A stretch of DNA of 64,000 bases from NCBI RefSeq assembly GCF_001650725.1, contig NZ_LXVX01000003.1:1-64000 (forward strand), read 5' to 3'. The notes under the pieces were generated by a model. The model did no database searches. It was not told the DNA's origin and saw only the letters and a program-made list of their open reading frames with translations. Positions 40,994-50,331 of the stretch are shown one piece after another; within the stretch, counting starts at the first letter, position 1, and every line of letters starts with the position of its first letter. The position numbers and the translations under genes are program-made. This DNA is from Sphingobium sp. TCM1 (GTDB lineage: Bacteria > Pseudomonadota > Alphaproteobacteria > Sphingomonadales > Sphingomonadaceae).

Positions 40994-42082
40994 ATGTTGA
41001 AATATGAGGCTGAAGAACGCGAGCTGCTGGACGGCCTGATCGACGCGATCGGTACCCTACCAGACGGCCATGCCGAAATCGATGGGCGAGAGGTTGCAAT
41101 CGGGCCGCATGGGCGGGTCGATGCGCTGATCGACGCCAGGATCGGCGCGCACGAGCTCCAGCTCCTTGTTGAAGCCAAACGCGAAGGGTTTCCACGCGAT
41201 GTTCGCGAAACCGTCTGGCAATTGCGCAACCACCTCGCGCACATGCCGTCGGCAGATCGCGAAATCCTGCCTTTCTTTATCGCGCGCGCCATCTCTCCTG
41301 GCGCGCGCAACATTCTGCGTGAAGAGCGGGTTGGTTTCTACGACCTTGGCGGATCACTCTATATTCCCGCCCGCCATGCCTTCGTCTATATCGACCGCCC
41401 CGTACCGAAGAAAAATGCCAAGATCTTCGCTTCCCTGTTCCAGGGGCAGAAGGCACGTGTCGTTCAGGCCGTGTTTGATCGCCGATCCAACTGGCTCAGT
41501 GTCAAGGAACTGGCAGAATCGACCGAAGTGTCACCGGCTACCGTTTCAGCGACCCTCGGCGAACTGGAGCGGCGTGAATGGGTCGACGTCGAAGGCGCCG
41601 GCCCCTCCAAATTGCGGCGTCTGCGCTCAGCCAAGGCGTTGGTCGACGCATGGTCCAGCTACGTCGCCGATCAGAAGCCCCCGAAACTCACGCGCTATTA
41701 TGTTCCTGGCAGCAACGCGCTTGAACTCGCCCAGCAACTGGACCTGGCATGCCGGGATGCCGACGCGGCCTATGCCGTGACGGCCGAAGCTGCCGCCCAG
41801 CTTTATGCGCCTTACCTGTCGAGTATCTCACAGGTGAAGTGCCGGATCGAACCGGGCCGCCGACAGGAGGAGGCGCTGGAACGATTGAATGCGCGCCCGG
41901 TCAGCGAAGGCTGGAACCTCGGGCTTCTCGAGACCCGCGCACGAGGCGATGTCACCGTGGCGGAAAGCATCGGGAACGTGCGACTCGCTTCGCCGTTGCA
42001 AGTCTATCTCGACTTGCTGCAAGGCTCCGGTCGCTCTCGTGAGATGGCCGCGCACCTACGGTCGGAAAGGCTCGAGGCGTAA
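40994..42082 (+). CDS. AbiEi-like antitoxin with PD-(D/E)xK-like N-terminal domain and winged helix
   Basis: 362 residues from ATG 40994. Residues 36-80 show a restriction-nuclease-like pattern: Asp43 in RVDALID, Glu60-Ala-Lys62 in LLVEAK, Gln76 in VWQLRNHL, followed by the VGFYDLGGSLYI strand. A winged helix follows at about 165-200 (LSVKELAESTEVSPATVSATLGELERREWV). This is the layout of a group of type IV AbiEi-family antitoxins; whether the nuclease-like fold is active is unknown. The stop overlaps the next ATG, so both genes form a pair. Confidence 0.75.
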   Translation: MLKYEAEERELLDGLIDAIGTLPDGHAEIDGREVAIGPHGRVDALIDARIGAHELQLLVEAKREGFPRDVRETVWQLRNHLAHMPSADREILPFFIARAISPGARNILREERVGFYDLGGSLYIPARHAFVYIDRPVPKKNAKIFASLFQGQKARVVQAVFDRRSNWLSVKELAESTEVSPATVSATLGELERREWVDVEGAGPSKLRRLRSAKALVDAWSSYVADQKPPKLTRYYVPGSNALELAQQLDLACRDADAAYAVTAEAAAQLYAPYLSSISQVKCRIEPGRRQEEALERLNARPVSEGWNLGLLETRARGDVTVAESIGNVRLASPLQVYLDLLQGSGRSREMAAHLRSERLEA

Positions 42083-42990
42083 TGACCAAGCCCCAGACGA
42101 TCGGCGCCTACGGCACCGCCGTAACAGAGGCATGCGAACGCGTGCTGGTGACCCTGCTGCGCGGTCTTGGTCCATGGAAGGATTCGGTCTTCCTGGTAGG
42201 TGGACTGGCGCCTCGATACCTGGTCACCGCGCGTCCGCCCAAGGTGCCGGCTCACGCCGGTACCGGCGATGTCGATGTCGTCGTCGATGTCGGCATCCTC
42301 ACGAACACCGAGGCCTACAGCACGCTCGAAGAGAATCTCAAGGCAATGAAATTCGAGCGCGCCGAGAATGACAAAGGCGCCAAGCAGTCCTGGCGTTGGC
42401 AGACGGAGATCGACGGCGGCGCCAGGATGATTCTCGAATTCCTCGCGGATTCGCCGGAACTGGGTGGAGGGAAGGTCCAGGAACTGCCGACAGAAGGCAA
42501 TGTCACCGCGATCAACATTCCGCATGCATCGATGGTGTTCGACCTGCATGGACGCATCGAGATCACGGCGGATCTGCTGAATGGCGGCGGCCGGGCCACC
42601 GAGATCATCCGCTATGCCGACATCGTCAGCTTCACCTGCCTGAAGGCGTTCGCTTACGACCAGCGCCATGAGCGCAAGGACGCGCATGATCTTGTCTATT
42701 GCATCGAACATCATGACGGTGGCCTCGAGGCCGTCCACAACGCATTCCACCAGGCGCTCGAAGGCAAGCATGCCGACGTCATCCGCGAGGCGATCGCTCG
42801 TCTCACAGCCCGTTTTCGCGACCCCAATCCCGACGAGAGCTATCTGCGCGATGGGCCCGTTGCCGTTGCCCGGTTCGAGGACGACGAGGTCGATGTCGAG
42901 GTCGAAGACGAATTGCGCAACGCCCGGCTTCTCCGCCAAAGGCGCGCTGCGGATGTCATGGCCGCATTTCTCGGTCCCTGGCTGAACTGA
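42082..42990 (+). CDS. AbiEii-like nucleotidyltransferase toxin
   Basis: 302 residues. The nucleotidyltransferase motif is FLVGGLAPRYL followed by TGDVDVVVDV, with Asp63 and Asp65 as likely metal ligands. A C-terminal helical part includes YADIVSFTCLKAFAYDQRHERKDAHDLVYCI, where K-x-x-A and RxxxKDxxDL are AbiEii-like. In characterised type IV systems the enzyme modifies tRNA and AbiEi counters it without direct binding. It may give phage defence and element stability. Confidence 0.78.
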   Translation: MTKPQTIGAYGTAVTEACERVLVTLLRGLGPWKDSVFLVGGLAPRYLVTARPPKVPAHAGTGDVDVVVDVGILTNTEAYSTLEENLKAMKFERAENDKGAKQSWRWQTEIDGGARMILEFLADSPELGGGKVQELPTEGNVTAINIPHASMVFDLHGRIEITADLLNGGGRATEIIRYADIVSFTCLKAFAYDQRHERKDAHDLVYCIEHHDGGLEAVHNAFHQALEGKHADVIREAIARLTARFRDPNPDESYLRDGPVAVARFEDDEVDVEVEDELRNARLLRQRRAADVMAAFLGPWLN

Positions 42991-43035
42991 CGAGCCGCCA
43001 GCGTCTGCACGACCCACGCCTCGATGTTTCTCCCG

Positions 43036-43065
43036 CCTGCTTCGGCGCCGCCTGCTTCGGCGCCG
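43036..43065. repeat. tandem 15-bp duplication
   Basis: CCTGCTTCGGCGCCG occurs twice back to back (43036-43050 and 43051-43065) in the 214-base gap after the AbiEii-like gene. It looks like a slippage duplication. No gene was seen in the gap. Confidence 0.7.
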
Positions 43066-43204
43066 TCTGCGACGCTGTGCCGCCACAACATGTGCCGAGA
43101 TCCGCGCGGATCCTCAGCGATGTGGTACTGCTACGAGAAGCGCATCAAATAGGCGGTGCCGGGACATTTCACTCCCCGAACTTCCGCTGGCAGTCGACGC
43201 AGCT

Positions 43205-43438
43205 CTAGCGGCGGGCGAACAGTGCATCGAAAAGACGTTCGGCTTCTTCCCGCCCCTCGGGCGTCAGTTCGACGGAGCGCGCCTTACCGACCGGATTGGT
43301 GATGAACCCAGACTGATAGAGCCGCTCCATCGCGTCCCAGTCAAAGCCTTTCCAGGCAATCCCCGTGCCGCGCAAATTATTCCACAGCAGCGCGAGCACC
43401 GCCTCGTCGATCCGGCCCGTATCGATATTATCGCTCAT
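43205..43438 (-). CDS. DUF6429-family protein
   Basis: 77 residues matching DUF6429: IDEAVLALLWNNL, GIAWKGFDWDAMERLYQSGFITNPVGKARSVELTPEG, and a C-terminal helix with LFARR. Members are small cytoplasmic proteins, common on proteobacterial mobile elements, often near transposase remnants; the role is unknown. No transposase was found next to it here. Confidence 0.8.
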   Translation of the reverse strand: MSDNIDTGRIDEAVLALLWNNLRGTGIAWKGFDWDAMERLYQSGFITNPVGKARSVELTPEGREEAERLFDALFARR

Positions 43439-43611
43439 CCCAAATCGACCTTGTATCTATCCCGCAGGTCCAGTCGCTCTCGATTGCTCAGGGTCAGAAA
43501 CACTTCAATGCGCACCCCGACGACGGACGGGAATCGTGAGGCTGCTAGCAATTGATATTCTGGTACACAGCCCCCAATGGTACCTCGCTCCCATCAAGGT
43601 GATGAAGCTTA

Positions 43612-43953
43612 TCACGCGAACAGCAATTTCGCGAGATCATCCATGACCTTGTCTACCCCTGCTCTTGTCCGCGCCGACAGGCGGATGAAGCTGCGCCGAT
43701 GATCGTCAGGGTGCGGAATCCGGTCGAGCATTCCGGCCTCGACCATTTCGACCGTCCTGCGAAACCCCGTCGTCAAAGACAGACCCGAAAGACGCGCAAA
43801 CTGTCTGAATACCTCCTCCATGTCCTTCTGCTCGATCATGTAGAGATCGAGAAACATCATCCATACCGGCCACTGGCGTCGACGAAGTCCCAATTCACTT
43901 TCGATGAAACCGGGTTGTTCGACCAGTGCGTTCCATATGCGACGGCGAACCAT
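43612..43953 (-). CDS. MarR-type transcriptional regulator
   Basis: 113 residues. The winged helix is visible in LYMIEQKDMEEVFRQFARLSGLSLTTGFRRTVEMVEAGMLDRIPHPDDHRRSFIRLS, with the DxRxx(F/V)xL wing of MarR/PadR-like proteins. The N-terminus is shorter than in classical MarR. Its ATG lies six bases after the phyH stop, so it is the last gene of the luxI-phyH operon and may regulate that set. Confidence 0.8.
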   Translation of the reverse strand: MVRRRIWNALVEQPGFIESELGLRRRQWPVWMMFLDLYMIEQKDMEEVFRQFARLSGLSLTTGFRRTVEMVEAGMLDRIPHPDDHRRSFIRLSARTRAGVDKVMDDLAKLLFA

Positions 43954-43959
43954 CGCGGC

Positions 43960-44874
43960 TCATCCGTCTTCGGCCGGCGAACCGGGCAAATCCGGTAGAA
44001 TCCGGCCCGCACGATAGTCCGCGATCAGCCGTTCCTGTTCGGGGCGAAGGACATCGATCGCGCCTTTCGCGCCATCACCCATCTCGCCCAGCAACAGCGA
44101 TGGGCAACGCCCCTCATAGGTTCCCAGGTTCGGGCGATGCGCCTGATATCCGGCGAGCGTCATGAGAGACCGGGGCAGGGACCGCGCAATCTCGGGCGGA
44201 TAGGCCAGCCATGGCAGTTCATAGGGTTTGAGCCAGCCGAGACTGTAGCTGATGATCATGCCCCGGCGGGAACTGGCCGAATTGTTGGCGCCGCCCGCAT
44301 GCAAAGTGGACCCAAGAAATATCAACGCATCGCCAGGCTCCATCTCGGCTGCGATCGCATCATCGGCGGGCAAGACGATCTCATCCTGCCGCCGGTGACT
44401 GCCCGGCCAGATCAACGTGGCGCCATTCTCCGCCCGGTACGAGGAGAAGGGCCACATCACGTTGATCATATACTCGACGCCGGCAGTGTGTACGGGCCAC
44501 ATGTCCTGATCGCGGTGCGGAGGCTGTGCCACGCCGCCTGGCTCGATCTCGATCGCCTGCGTGAGATTGAGCTGGATCGTGTCGCACCAGGGCTGGAGGA
44601 AACGCTCGACGACGGCGACAATCAGCGGGTCGAGCGCAAAGCGGCCCATGTGCCGCGACCGTCTCAGGAGCCCGTGGAAACGCCGGGTGGTCTCGCCATA
44701 GAATGGCCCCACCGAATGCGGCGTCGCGACGAAATCCTGTTCGAGATCGCCTGCCAGCCTGTCGACCAGGCTGGACGGTACCGCGTTGCGGATGATGCAA
44801 TAGCCTTCAGCTTCGAGGCGCTCGCAACAGGATTTCGTATCCGGTACCAGCCGGTCAAGTGCAATGATGGTCAT
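43960..44874 (-). CDS. phyH: phytanoyl-CoA dioxygenase (PhyH)-family oxygenase
   Basis: 304 residues, GGAGACG upstream of the ATG. The Fe(II)/2-oxoglutarate ligands are visible as H-x-D in PPHRDQDMWP and a distal His in STLHAGGANNSASSRRG, with Arg for 2-oxoglutarate nearby. It starts 12 bases after luxI and is surely in one operon with it. luxI-phyH neighbours recur in sphingomonads. A role in trimming or hydroxylating acyl chains of signals is possible but not known. Confidence 0.88.
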   Translation of the reverse strand: MTIIALDRLVPDTKSCCERLEAEGYCIIRNAVPSSLVDRLAGDLEQDFVATPHSVGPFYGETTRRFHGLLRRSRHMGRFALDPLIVAVVERFLQPWCDTIQLNLTQAIEIEPGGVAQPPHRDQDMWPVHTAGVEYMINVMWPFSSYRAENGATLIWPGSHRRQDEIVLPADDAIAAEMEPGDALIFLGSTLHAGGANNSASSRRGMIISYSLGWLKPYELPWLAYPPEIARSLPRSLMTLAGYQAHRPNLGTYEGRCPSLLLGEMGDGAKGAIDVLRPEQERLIADYRAGRILPDLPGSPAEDG

Positions 44875-44886
44875 GGGACGTCTCCG

Positions 44887-45513
44887 TCAGGCAGCGGCGC
44901 GGCCGTGAGTGTGGGCGTGGACGATGCGCATCGGCACATAGGTGCCTGCAGTCCGCAGCTTGTCGGGCGTATCGCCGTCGATCTCGATCACGAGAGCGCC
45001 GGTGCTCAGGCCCGCAATCTCCCTGGGCAGGCCCAGCGGTCGACAATCCCATCCGAGCGACAGGATCTGGCTCAGCCATCCTGAATCCGCGATGCATGTG
45101 AAACGGCGAATGCCCCGAAGCAGCGCGAACTCGACGACCGCTGTCGTGACCGTATTGCGGACCTCCAGTCTGCGCGCCGCACGGTTACGCGGCGAAAGGC
45201 AGGCGCGGCTGAGTTCGAAGATATGTTCGCCAGATGGGACAGGCCCATCGCACAGTTCGGGGAAGATATTACCCAGAACGTGCGGGCGAATGCTCGGCAG
45301 CAGACGGATCGAGCCGTCATGCTCGCCGCGTTCATTGGTCGCGACAACGTAGATCGCATGCTCATCGTCGAACTGGTCAATTTCATAGGCGCCGTCGATG
45401 ACCGGCACGTCCCAGCCCAGCATATCGACGAATATCCTTTTGCGGTCGCGATACATGTCGTTCAGCACCGGCGAACCTTCGCCCCATTCCGCGCCTTCGA
45501 AAATCTGGATCAT
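44887..45513 (-). CDS. luxI: acyl-homoserine-lactone synthase, LuxI family
   Basis: 208 residues. Conserved LuxI positions are visible: RKRIFVDMLGWDVP (Arg and Trp near the N-terminus), EIDQFDDEHAIYVVA (Glu, Asp), GSIRLLPSIRPHVLGNIFPELC (Arg), and EHIFELSRACLSP (Glu, Ser-Arg). It makes acyl-homoserine lactones from acyl-ACP and S-adenosylmethionine. GAGGGAG lies upstream. The gene follows luxR by 78 bases. Confidence 0.93.
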   Translation of the reverse strand: MIQIFEGAEWGEGSPVLNDMYRDRKRIFVDMLGWDVPVIDGAYEIDQFDDEHAIYVVATNERGEHDGSIRLLPSIRPHVLGNIFPELCDGPVPSGEHIFELSRACLSPRNRAARRLEVRNTVTTAVVEFALLRGIRRFTCIADSGWLSQILSLGWDCRPLGLPREIAGLSTGALVIEIDGDTPDKLRTAGTYVPMRIVHAHTHGRAAA

Positions 45514-45591
45514 GATGATGCTCCCTCGTTGATAGAGCAGGCATCATCGGTGCGATGAACAACGAGCGTCGATAACCGGAACTGGGTATTG

Positions 45592-46347
45592 CTAGTGCTT
45601 GCGGAGCATCTCCGGGAAGCTCGCGAGACCATCGAACAGCACCCGGGCGATCAGATTGCACCGCTGGATGTTGCCGTACGAGCGGAACACGGCCTTGCAA
45701 TGCTGATGGGCTGTTGCCCCGGAAATTCCAAGGATATCTCCCATTTCGGCGTAGCTCTTGCCTTGCCCCAGCAGCAACACGACTTCGCGTTGTCGGGGAG
45801 TGACCTGGGGAGGCGGTTCAACGCTTAGTCCTGCGGCCTTGCGTGCCTGTCGCCGCATGGCCTCGAACGCATGCGAAGCAGCGTAGAATGCGGCAGGAAG
45901 AACCTCACGCGAGATATTCCCTGACAAGGGCGCGGCGAAGGTGCAGCTTCCCGAATATTCACCGGGAAGATGGACGGGGATCGTATAGCCGGCCCGGAAA
46001 TTGCGCAGCGCTCCCCGCTCGAGGATATATCGGTGCCGCTCATTCAGGCGGTTCAATAGATGGGGGTCGGGCCAGATGAAGCCCGTATTTCGACCGTTGC
46101 ACAAGAAATGGATGGGATCATCCATATAATAACCCTCATGGAAGACTTCGCTGAGCCAATCAGGCGTGTAGTTCGAGACACCGAAGGATGTGGATGGGGG
46201 ATTGAGCAGATCGACATGATGTCCGATCGCGAAATGCCGGAAGCCCAGGAAATAGGTGAGATGTTCAAGAACGCCCTGGATGTCCTGGCTATCTTGTGCG
46301 TCGTAAAATGCCGCAATGATCGACTGATATTCCTGGGAGTGTAGCAT
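45592..46347 (-). CDS. luxR: LuxR-family quorum-sensing regulator
   Basis: 251 residues from ATG 46347 (AAAGGG upstream). The autoinducer-binding domain carries the family residues in YMDDPIHFLCNGRNTGFIWPD and the GYTIPVHLPGEYSGSCTFA strand. The C-terminal HTH is VTPRQREVVLLLGQGKSYAEMGDILGISGATAHQHCKAVFRSYG. It sits directly upstream of luxI on the same strand and presumably controls it. A classical lux box was looked for upstream of luxI and not found with confidence. Confidence 0.93.
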   Translation of the reverse strand: MLHSQEYQSIIAAFYDAQDSQDIQGVLEHLTYFLGFRHFAIGHHVDLLNPPSTSFGVSNYTPDWLSEVFHEGYYMDDPIHFLCNGRNTGFIWPDPHLLNRLNERHRYILERGALRNFRAGYTIPVHLPGEYSGSCTFAAPLSGNISREVLPAAFYAASHAFEAMRRQARKAAGLSVEPPPQVTPRQREVVLLLGQGKSYAEMGDILGISGATAHQHCKAVFRSYGNIQRCNLIARVLFDGLASFPEMLRKH

Positions 46348-46578
46348 GACTGGCCCTTTCGGGAGCGGGCTGCGAAATAGCCTTGTCCGCCGGCCGCCGC
46401 TCCAGAGCCGTGGGCCCCGAAATCCTATCAAAAATGCTGCAAAGCAAAAATTTAGTTGTTCCTTCAACAGGGTAACAACCTTCATTTCAAGGACGCAAAT
46501 CGGCCGTCAGTGGGGAGGGGGAGAGTGAGGCGAGAAGCGGGCTTACGTCCGGATTTCAACAACATATTGAGCTTCGCC

Positions 46579-46860
46579 ATGCCTTCCCGGATCTCCGCCA
46601 GAATGGCCCAAACTGTTTCCACAATTATGTCGCGCATGCGAACCAGGCTAATATCCGCAAGGCAGTTGCGCGAAGACGCCCGATGCCTGCAGCGCATCAT
46701 CCGCTCAGAACAGGAACCTGGTCGACGGATACTCGAACTCTATTTCATCGAGAAATGTCCGGTCGATGATATCGCGACCCGGCTTGGCCTATCTCCTGCA
46801 ATGGTGCGCCGACATCTGTTGCGCGCGATACACCGCTTTGGAGAGGAACGCGGGTCTTGA
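46579..46860 (+). CDS. small sigma-region-4-like helix-turn-helix protein
   Basis: 93 residues from ATG 46579; ATG 46627 is an alternative and neither has a strong ribosome site. The second half is a region-4-like HTH: GRRILELYFIEKCPVDDIATRLGLSPAMVRRHLLRAIHRFG. No region 2 is present, so it is not a complete sigma factor. It is divergent from luxR. It may be a plasmid regulator or an anti-termination-like factor. Confidence 0.6.
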   Translation: MPSRISARMAQTVSTIMSRMRTRLISARQLREDARCLQRIIRSEQEPGRRILELYFIEKCPVDDIATRLGLSPAMVRRHLLRAIHRFGEERGS

Positions 46861-46990
46861 ACGGTTTCGGCTCGGAAGCTGGCCGGCGTCTCCGGCGCTA
46901 TCGCGAAATCATGACCAGGCCTGATCCCGGCGACACTGTAGTCCAATGCTCTCTCGAACTACCTTGCCGGTCATTCAGGAATTTGATGGC

Positions 46991-47920
46991 ATGAGCAATT
47001 CCCAACCTGATCGGCATCGTCGTGGCGCCCCATATAATGACTCGCTGCGGGTGCAGGCAATCGAAGCAGCGGGCGCAAATCTCGTCAAACGTCTGGGCGG
47101 CAGGTGGAGCGGTGGACAGGGACTTTGTCTCTGCCCCGCCCATGACGACTATGACCCGAGCCTCTCCGTCCGCGTCGGCGACTCCGCCCTGCTGTTCAAA
47201 TGCTTCGCCGGCTGCGACACGATCGCCGTTCTGCGGGCTATCCGCCGCCTTCACCTCGACCTGCCCGAACCAACCCCTTCGATCTCATCGATCAAGCAGA
47301 GGTCCTTTCAAACCGGATCGGGGCCGGCGCTGCGCGTCTGGGATGCCTCCAATCCGATGGCCGGCACACTCGCTGAGACCTATCTCGCCAACCGTTTCCT
47401 CGTGCCGCCCTGGCGCGACCTTCGCTACAATCCGCGCACGCCCCTGGGGCGGGGAAGGGCTGCCGTCTTTCGACCGGCGCTCATCGCCGCAGTCCGCGAG
47501 GGACATCGGCTCGTTGCAATCCATCGAACCTTTCTCGATCCGTTGGCTGGCTTGAAAGCCAGCGATCTGACGGAACCGCGGATGATGCTGGGACGTCCAG
47601 GCCGCGGCGCGGTACAGCTGGCCGCTGCGACCACCGTTCTTGGACTTGCCGAAGGCATCGAAACGGCGCTTGCTGCCATGCGTCTTCATCGAATTCCCGT
47701 ATGGGCGACACTTGGCGCCGAACGCGCTGCGCATGTCCTGCTGCCTAGCCGACTGGAACGCCTCGTTCTGCTCTTCGACCGGGATGCAGCAGGATGGAAA
47801 GCGAACCGCCAGATCCGGCTGGCCCACCAGCATACCGGTCTGGAGGTGTTCAGCCCATGGCCCCCTGTTCCTCATAATGACTGGGCGGATGTGCTTGAGG
47901 AAATGCCGCGCGCGGCGTGA
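46991..47920 (+). CDS. primase-like protein with CHC2-type zinc finger and Toprim domain
   Basis: 309 residues from ATG 46991. The zinc finger is CPAHDDYDPSLSV followed by LFKCFAGCDT (C-H-C-C). A Toprim-like domain follows: VLGLAEGIETALAAMRL (the catalytic Glu) and LERLVLLFDRDAAGWKANRQ (the DxD-type acid). No helicase domain is attached. Such proteins serve lagging or transferred-strand priming on plasmids. It lies upstream of the ParB-like gene. Confidence 0.85.
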   Translation: MSNSQPDRHRRGAPYNDSLRVQAIEAAGANLVKRLGGRWSGGQGLCLCPAHDDYDPSLSVRVGDSALLFKCFAGCDTIAVLRAIRRLHLDLPEPTPSISSIKQRSFQTGSGPALRVWDASNPMAGTLAETYLANRFLVPPWRDLRYNPRTPLGRGRAAVFRPALIAAVREGHRLVAIHRTFLDPLAGLKASDLTEPRMMLGRPGRGAVQLAAATTVLGLAEGIETALAAMRLHRIPVWATLGAERAAHVLLPSRLERLVLLFDRDAAGWKANRQIRLAHQHTGLEVFSPWPPVPHNDWADVLEEMPRAA

Positions 47921-48091
47921 CGACCAAGCCAATGCGCAAACCTGTTCGCAGCCCCGAGCGCAAGGGCGGTTCCATCGCTGACGATTCACAGCGCCGGCCT
48001 CCTGTCTCGCGCCGTCCCGGCGCGGCGCCGCAAGAGGGAAGGGAGAGGGAATGGGCGGTTCGATGAGCGAGCCGCACCAATGGAGAAACCC

Positions 48092-50134
48092 ATGTCCCAG
48101 ACGCCCATTCCCGTACCCGCTGCCAATCTCACCAAGTCACCCGTCAATGTCCGGACCCGCAGCGACGCGGACGCCGACGCGGAACTGGAAGCCAGCATCC
48201 TTGCCCATGGTCTCATCCAGAATCTGGTCGGTGTGCCGGTTTCGCGCAAGAAGGGGCACTACCGGATCACCGCCGGCGGCCGCCGCCTCGATGCCGTGCA
48301 TCGCCTGATCGAAAAGGGAAGCCTGCCGGCCGATCACGCAATCCCGGTTCTGGTTCTCGACAACGCGAAGGATGGCCGCGAAGTCAGCCTCGTTGAAAAT
48401 TTCGAACGGCTACCGATGGGACCGGGCGAAGAATGCCGCGCCTTCAGGGATATCATCGAGGTCGAAGGCAAGACGGCGGCCGACGTCGCCAAGCGGTTCG
48501 GGCTCACCGAACGCTTTGTAATGGGGCGTCTGCGTCTCGCCAACCTTGCCGAGCCGATCTTCGAGGCGCTCGAGAATGGCGAGATCACGCTCGACGTCGC
48601 CAAGGCCTATTGCACCACGGCTGACAGCGCGCGCCAGAAGGCGATTTGGGATACGCTCTCGGACAGCTACTGCGGTCATTCCGTCAGTGAAATCCGCCGT
48701 CGCATCAAGGATTACAGCTATCGGGGCAATGATCCCCGCGTCCTACTGGTCGGCCGGGATGCTTACGCCGCCGCCGGCGGGCGGATCGAGGACGCCGACC
48801 TCTATTCGAACGCGGACGACGAGCGCTGGATCGACACCCATATCGTCGACGAACTCGCCATGGTGAAACTCGCTGCCGAGGCCGACCTGCTGCGCGAGCG
48901 CGAAGGCTTTGCCGAGGTCCGTCCCGTCGCCAATACGCGCGTCCCCTATATGGATACCTACGCCCTGACGCCGTTGCCGGTCGAGGCGCCGGCGCTCAGC
49001 GAGCAGCAGGAACAGCGCAAGCTCGAGATCGAGGATGAACTCGCCGAACTGGAAGCCGAACTCGAGGATGAAGGCTATGAGCCGGACGAAGAGGACCAGA
49101 ATCGCTACAGCGTCCTCCAGACCGAACTGTCGGCCATCGTCGAACGCGAGCCGATCGTCGATGCCGAGCAGAAGGCGAGCGCACTGGCCTATCTCGTGAT
49201 CGGGCCGGATGGTCAGCCGCATATTCACCAGGAACTGTTCGTTGCGCCCGTCGCCACCGACGAAGAGGGTGAAGACGACGAGGAGGCAAACCTCGAGGAT
49301 GGCGAAACCGACGGCGAAGTCACTGCAGACGAGGCCGGCGAGGACGAAGCGCGAAACAGCAGCCCGGTGATGAGCCAGCGCCTGCGCGAAATGCTGGCGA
49401 TGATGAAGACCGAACTGCTGGCCGTCCATGTCGCCAGCAATCCCGCGTTCGCGCTGGATCTGGGCACCTTCATCATGGTCGACCGCGAATGCCGCTTTTC
49501 GTCCTTCGACATTCCGAGCGATCTGCGCGCTTCGGCCCCCGCCCGACTCCTCCCGGACTTCAAGCCCGAGACGGCCGCTGCGGGGGAATGGACGAAGCTC
49601 GATGAGGCGCTCGACCGAAGCTGGGTCAACCACCAGGCCATCGCGGACCGCTACGATGCCTTCTGCGCACTCCCCGATGAAGCGCGCGCAGCCTGGCTCG
49701 GCTGGGCGATCGCGCGCACGCTGCAGGCCGTCCCGATCGGTCGCCGCGAAGCAAGCTTCCTCGATCATCTGGGAACGAAGCTCGGCATCGATGTCGCGGC
49801 CTGGTGGCGCCCGACCGCGCTCACCTACTTCGACAAGCTGACCAAGCCGGCCATTCTCAGCCTGTTCCAGGAGATCGGTGGACTAGAGCTTCAATCGCGC
49901 TACGCCGGTTCAAAGAAGCACGATCTTTCGGCTTCCGCCGAACGGCTTTTTGGAGGCGACGTTATCATCGAACCCGAGATCAAGGAACGGGCGCTTGCAT
50001 GGCTTCCAGAAGCCATGCGCTTTGGCCAGCTTGAAACCGCTGCTGAACACGACGAGTCGCGCGACGATCACGATAAGTCGCTCGCTGGGATCGTCGATGC
50101 CGACAACGATGATCAGATCTCCCAGGCTGCCTGA
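48092..50134 (+). CDS. parB: ParB/RepB/Spo0J-family DNA-binding protein, large plasmid type
   Basis: 680 residues from ATG 48092 (GGAGAAA upstream). The N-terminal ParB domain is clear: VRTRSDADADAELEASILAHGLIQNLVGVP, HYRITAGGRRLDAVHRL, VSLVENFERLPMGPGEECRAFRDI, then the HTH TAADVAKRFGLTERFVMGRLRLANL. A highly acidic linker (about 385-430) and a C-terminal helical domain follow. No parA is adjacent, so it may act as a plasmid nucleoid or copy factor rather than in classical partition. Confidence 0.88.
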   Translation: MSQTPIPVPAANLTKSPVNVRTRSDADADAELEASILAHGLIQNLVGVPVSRKKGHYRITAGGRRLDAVHRLIEKGSLPADHAIPVLVLDNAKDGREVSLVENFERLPMGPGEECRAFRDIIEVEGKTAADVAKRFGLTERFVMGRLRLANLAEPIFEALENGEITLDVAKAYCTTADSARQKAIWDTLSDSYCGHSVSEIRRRIKDYSYRGNDPRVLLVGRDAYAAAGGRIEDADLYSNADDERWIDTHIVDELAMVKLAAEADLLREREGFAEVRPVANTRVPYMDTYALTPLPVEAPALSEQQEQRKLEIEDELAELEAELEDEGYEPDEEDQNRYSVLQTELSAIVEREPIVDAEQKASALAYLVIGPDGQPHIHQELFVAPVATDEEGEDDEEANLEDGETDGEVTADEAGEDEARNSSPVMSQRLREMLAMMKTELLAVHVASNPAFALDLGTFIMVDRECRFSSFDIPSDLRASAPARLLPDFKPETAAAGEWTKLDEALDRSWVNHQAIADRYDAFCALPDEARAAWLGWAIARTLQAVPIGRREASFLDHLGTKLGIDVAAWWRPTALTYFDKLTKPAILSLFQEIGGLELQSRYAGSKKHDLSASAERLFGGDVIIEPEIKERALAWLPEAMRFGQLETAAEHDESRDDHDKSLAGIVDADNDDQISQAA

Positions 50135-50331
50135 TCGTGACCGGGGGGCTGGGCTACAAGCCTGTCCCCCTGGCTTCGAGGTTAAACTTGGCCTGCCAGA
50201 TGCCGAAATGGCGCCATTCGGGCACCAACTCCAGCGCGAACAGGCTGAATTTTGTCCCCGCGTCCATGCGAATTTCAGCATGGTTGCGGCGACAATTGGT
50301 TCTCGAGGGGAGCGGACATGCGCTGTCTCGG

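Noticed and set aside
43036..43065. CRISPR-like or iteron array
   Set aside because: Only two adjacent 15-base copies with no spacers; a simple tandem duplication.
45514..45591. lux box upstream of luxI
   Set aside because: Only weak ACT...AGT symmetry was found; it does not reach a convincing 18-20-base lux box.
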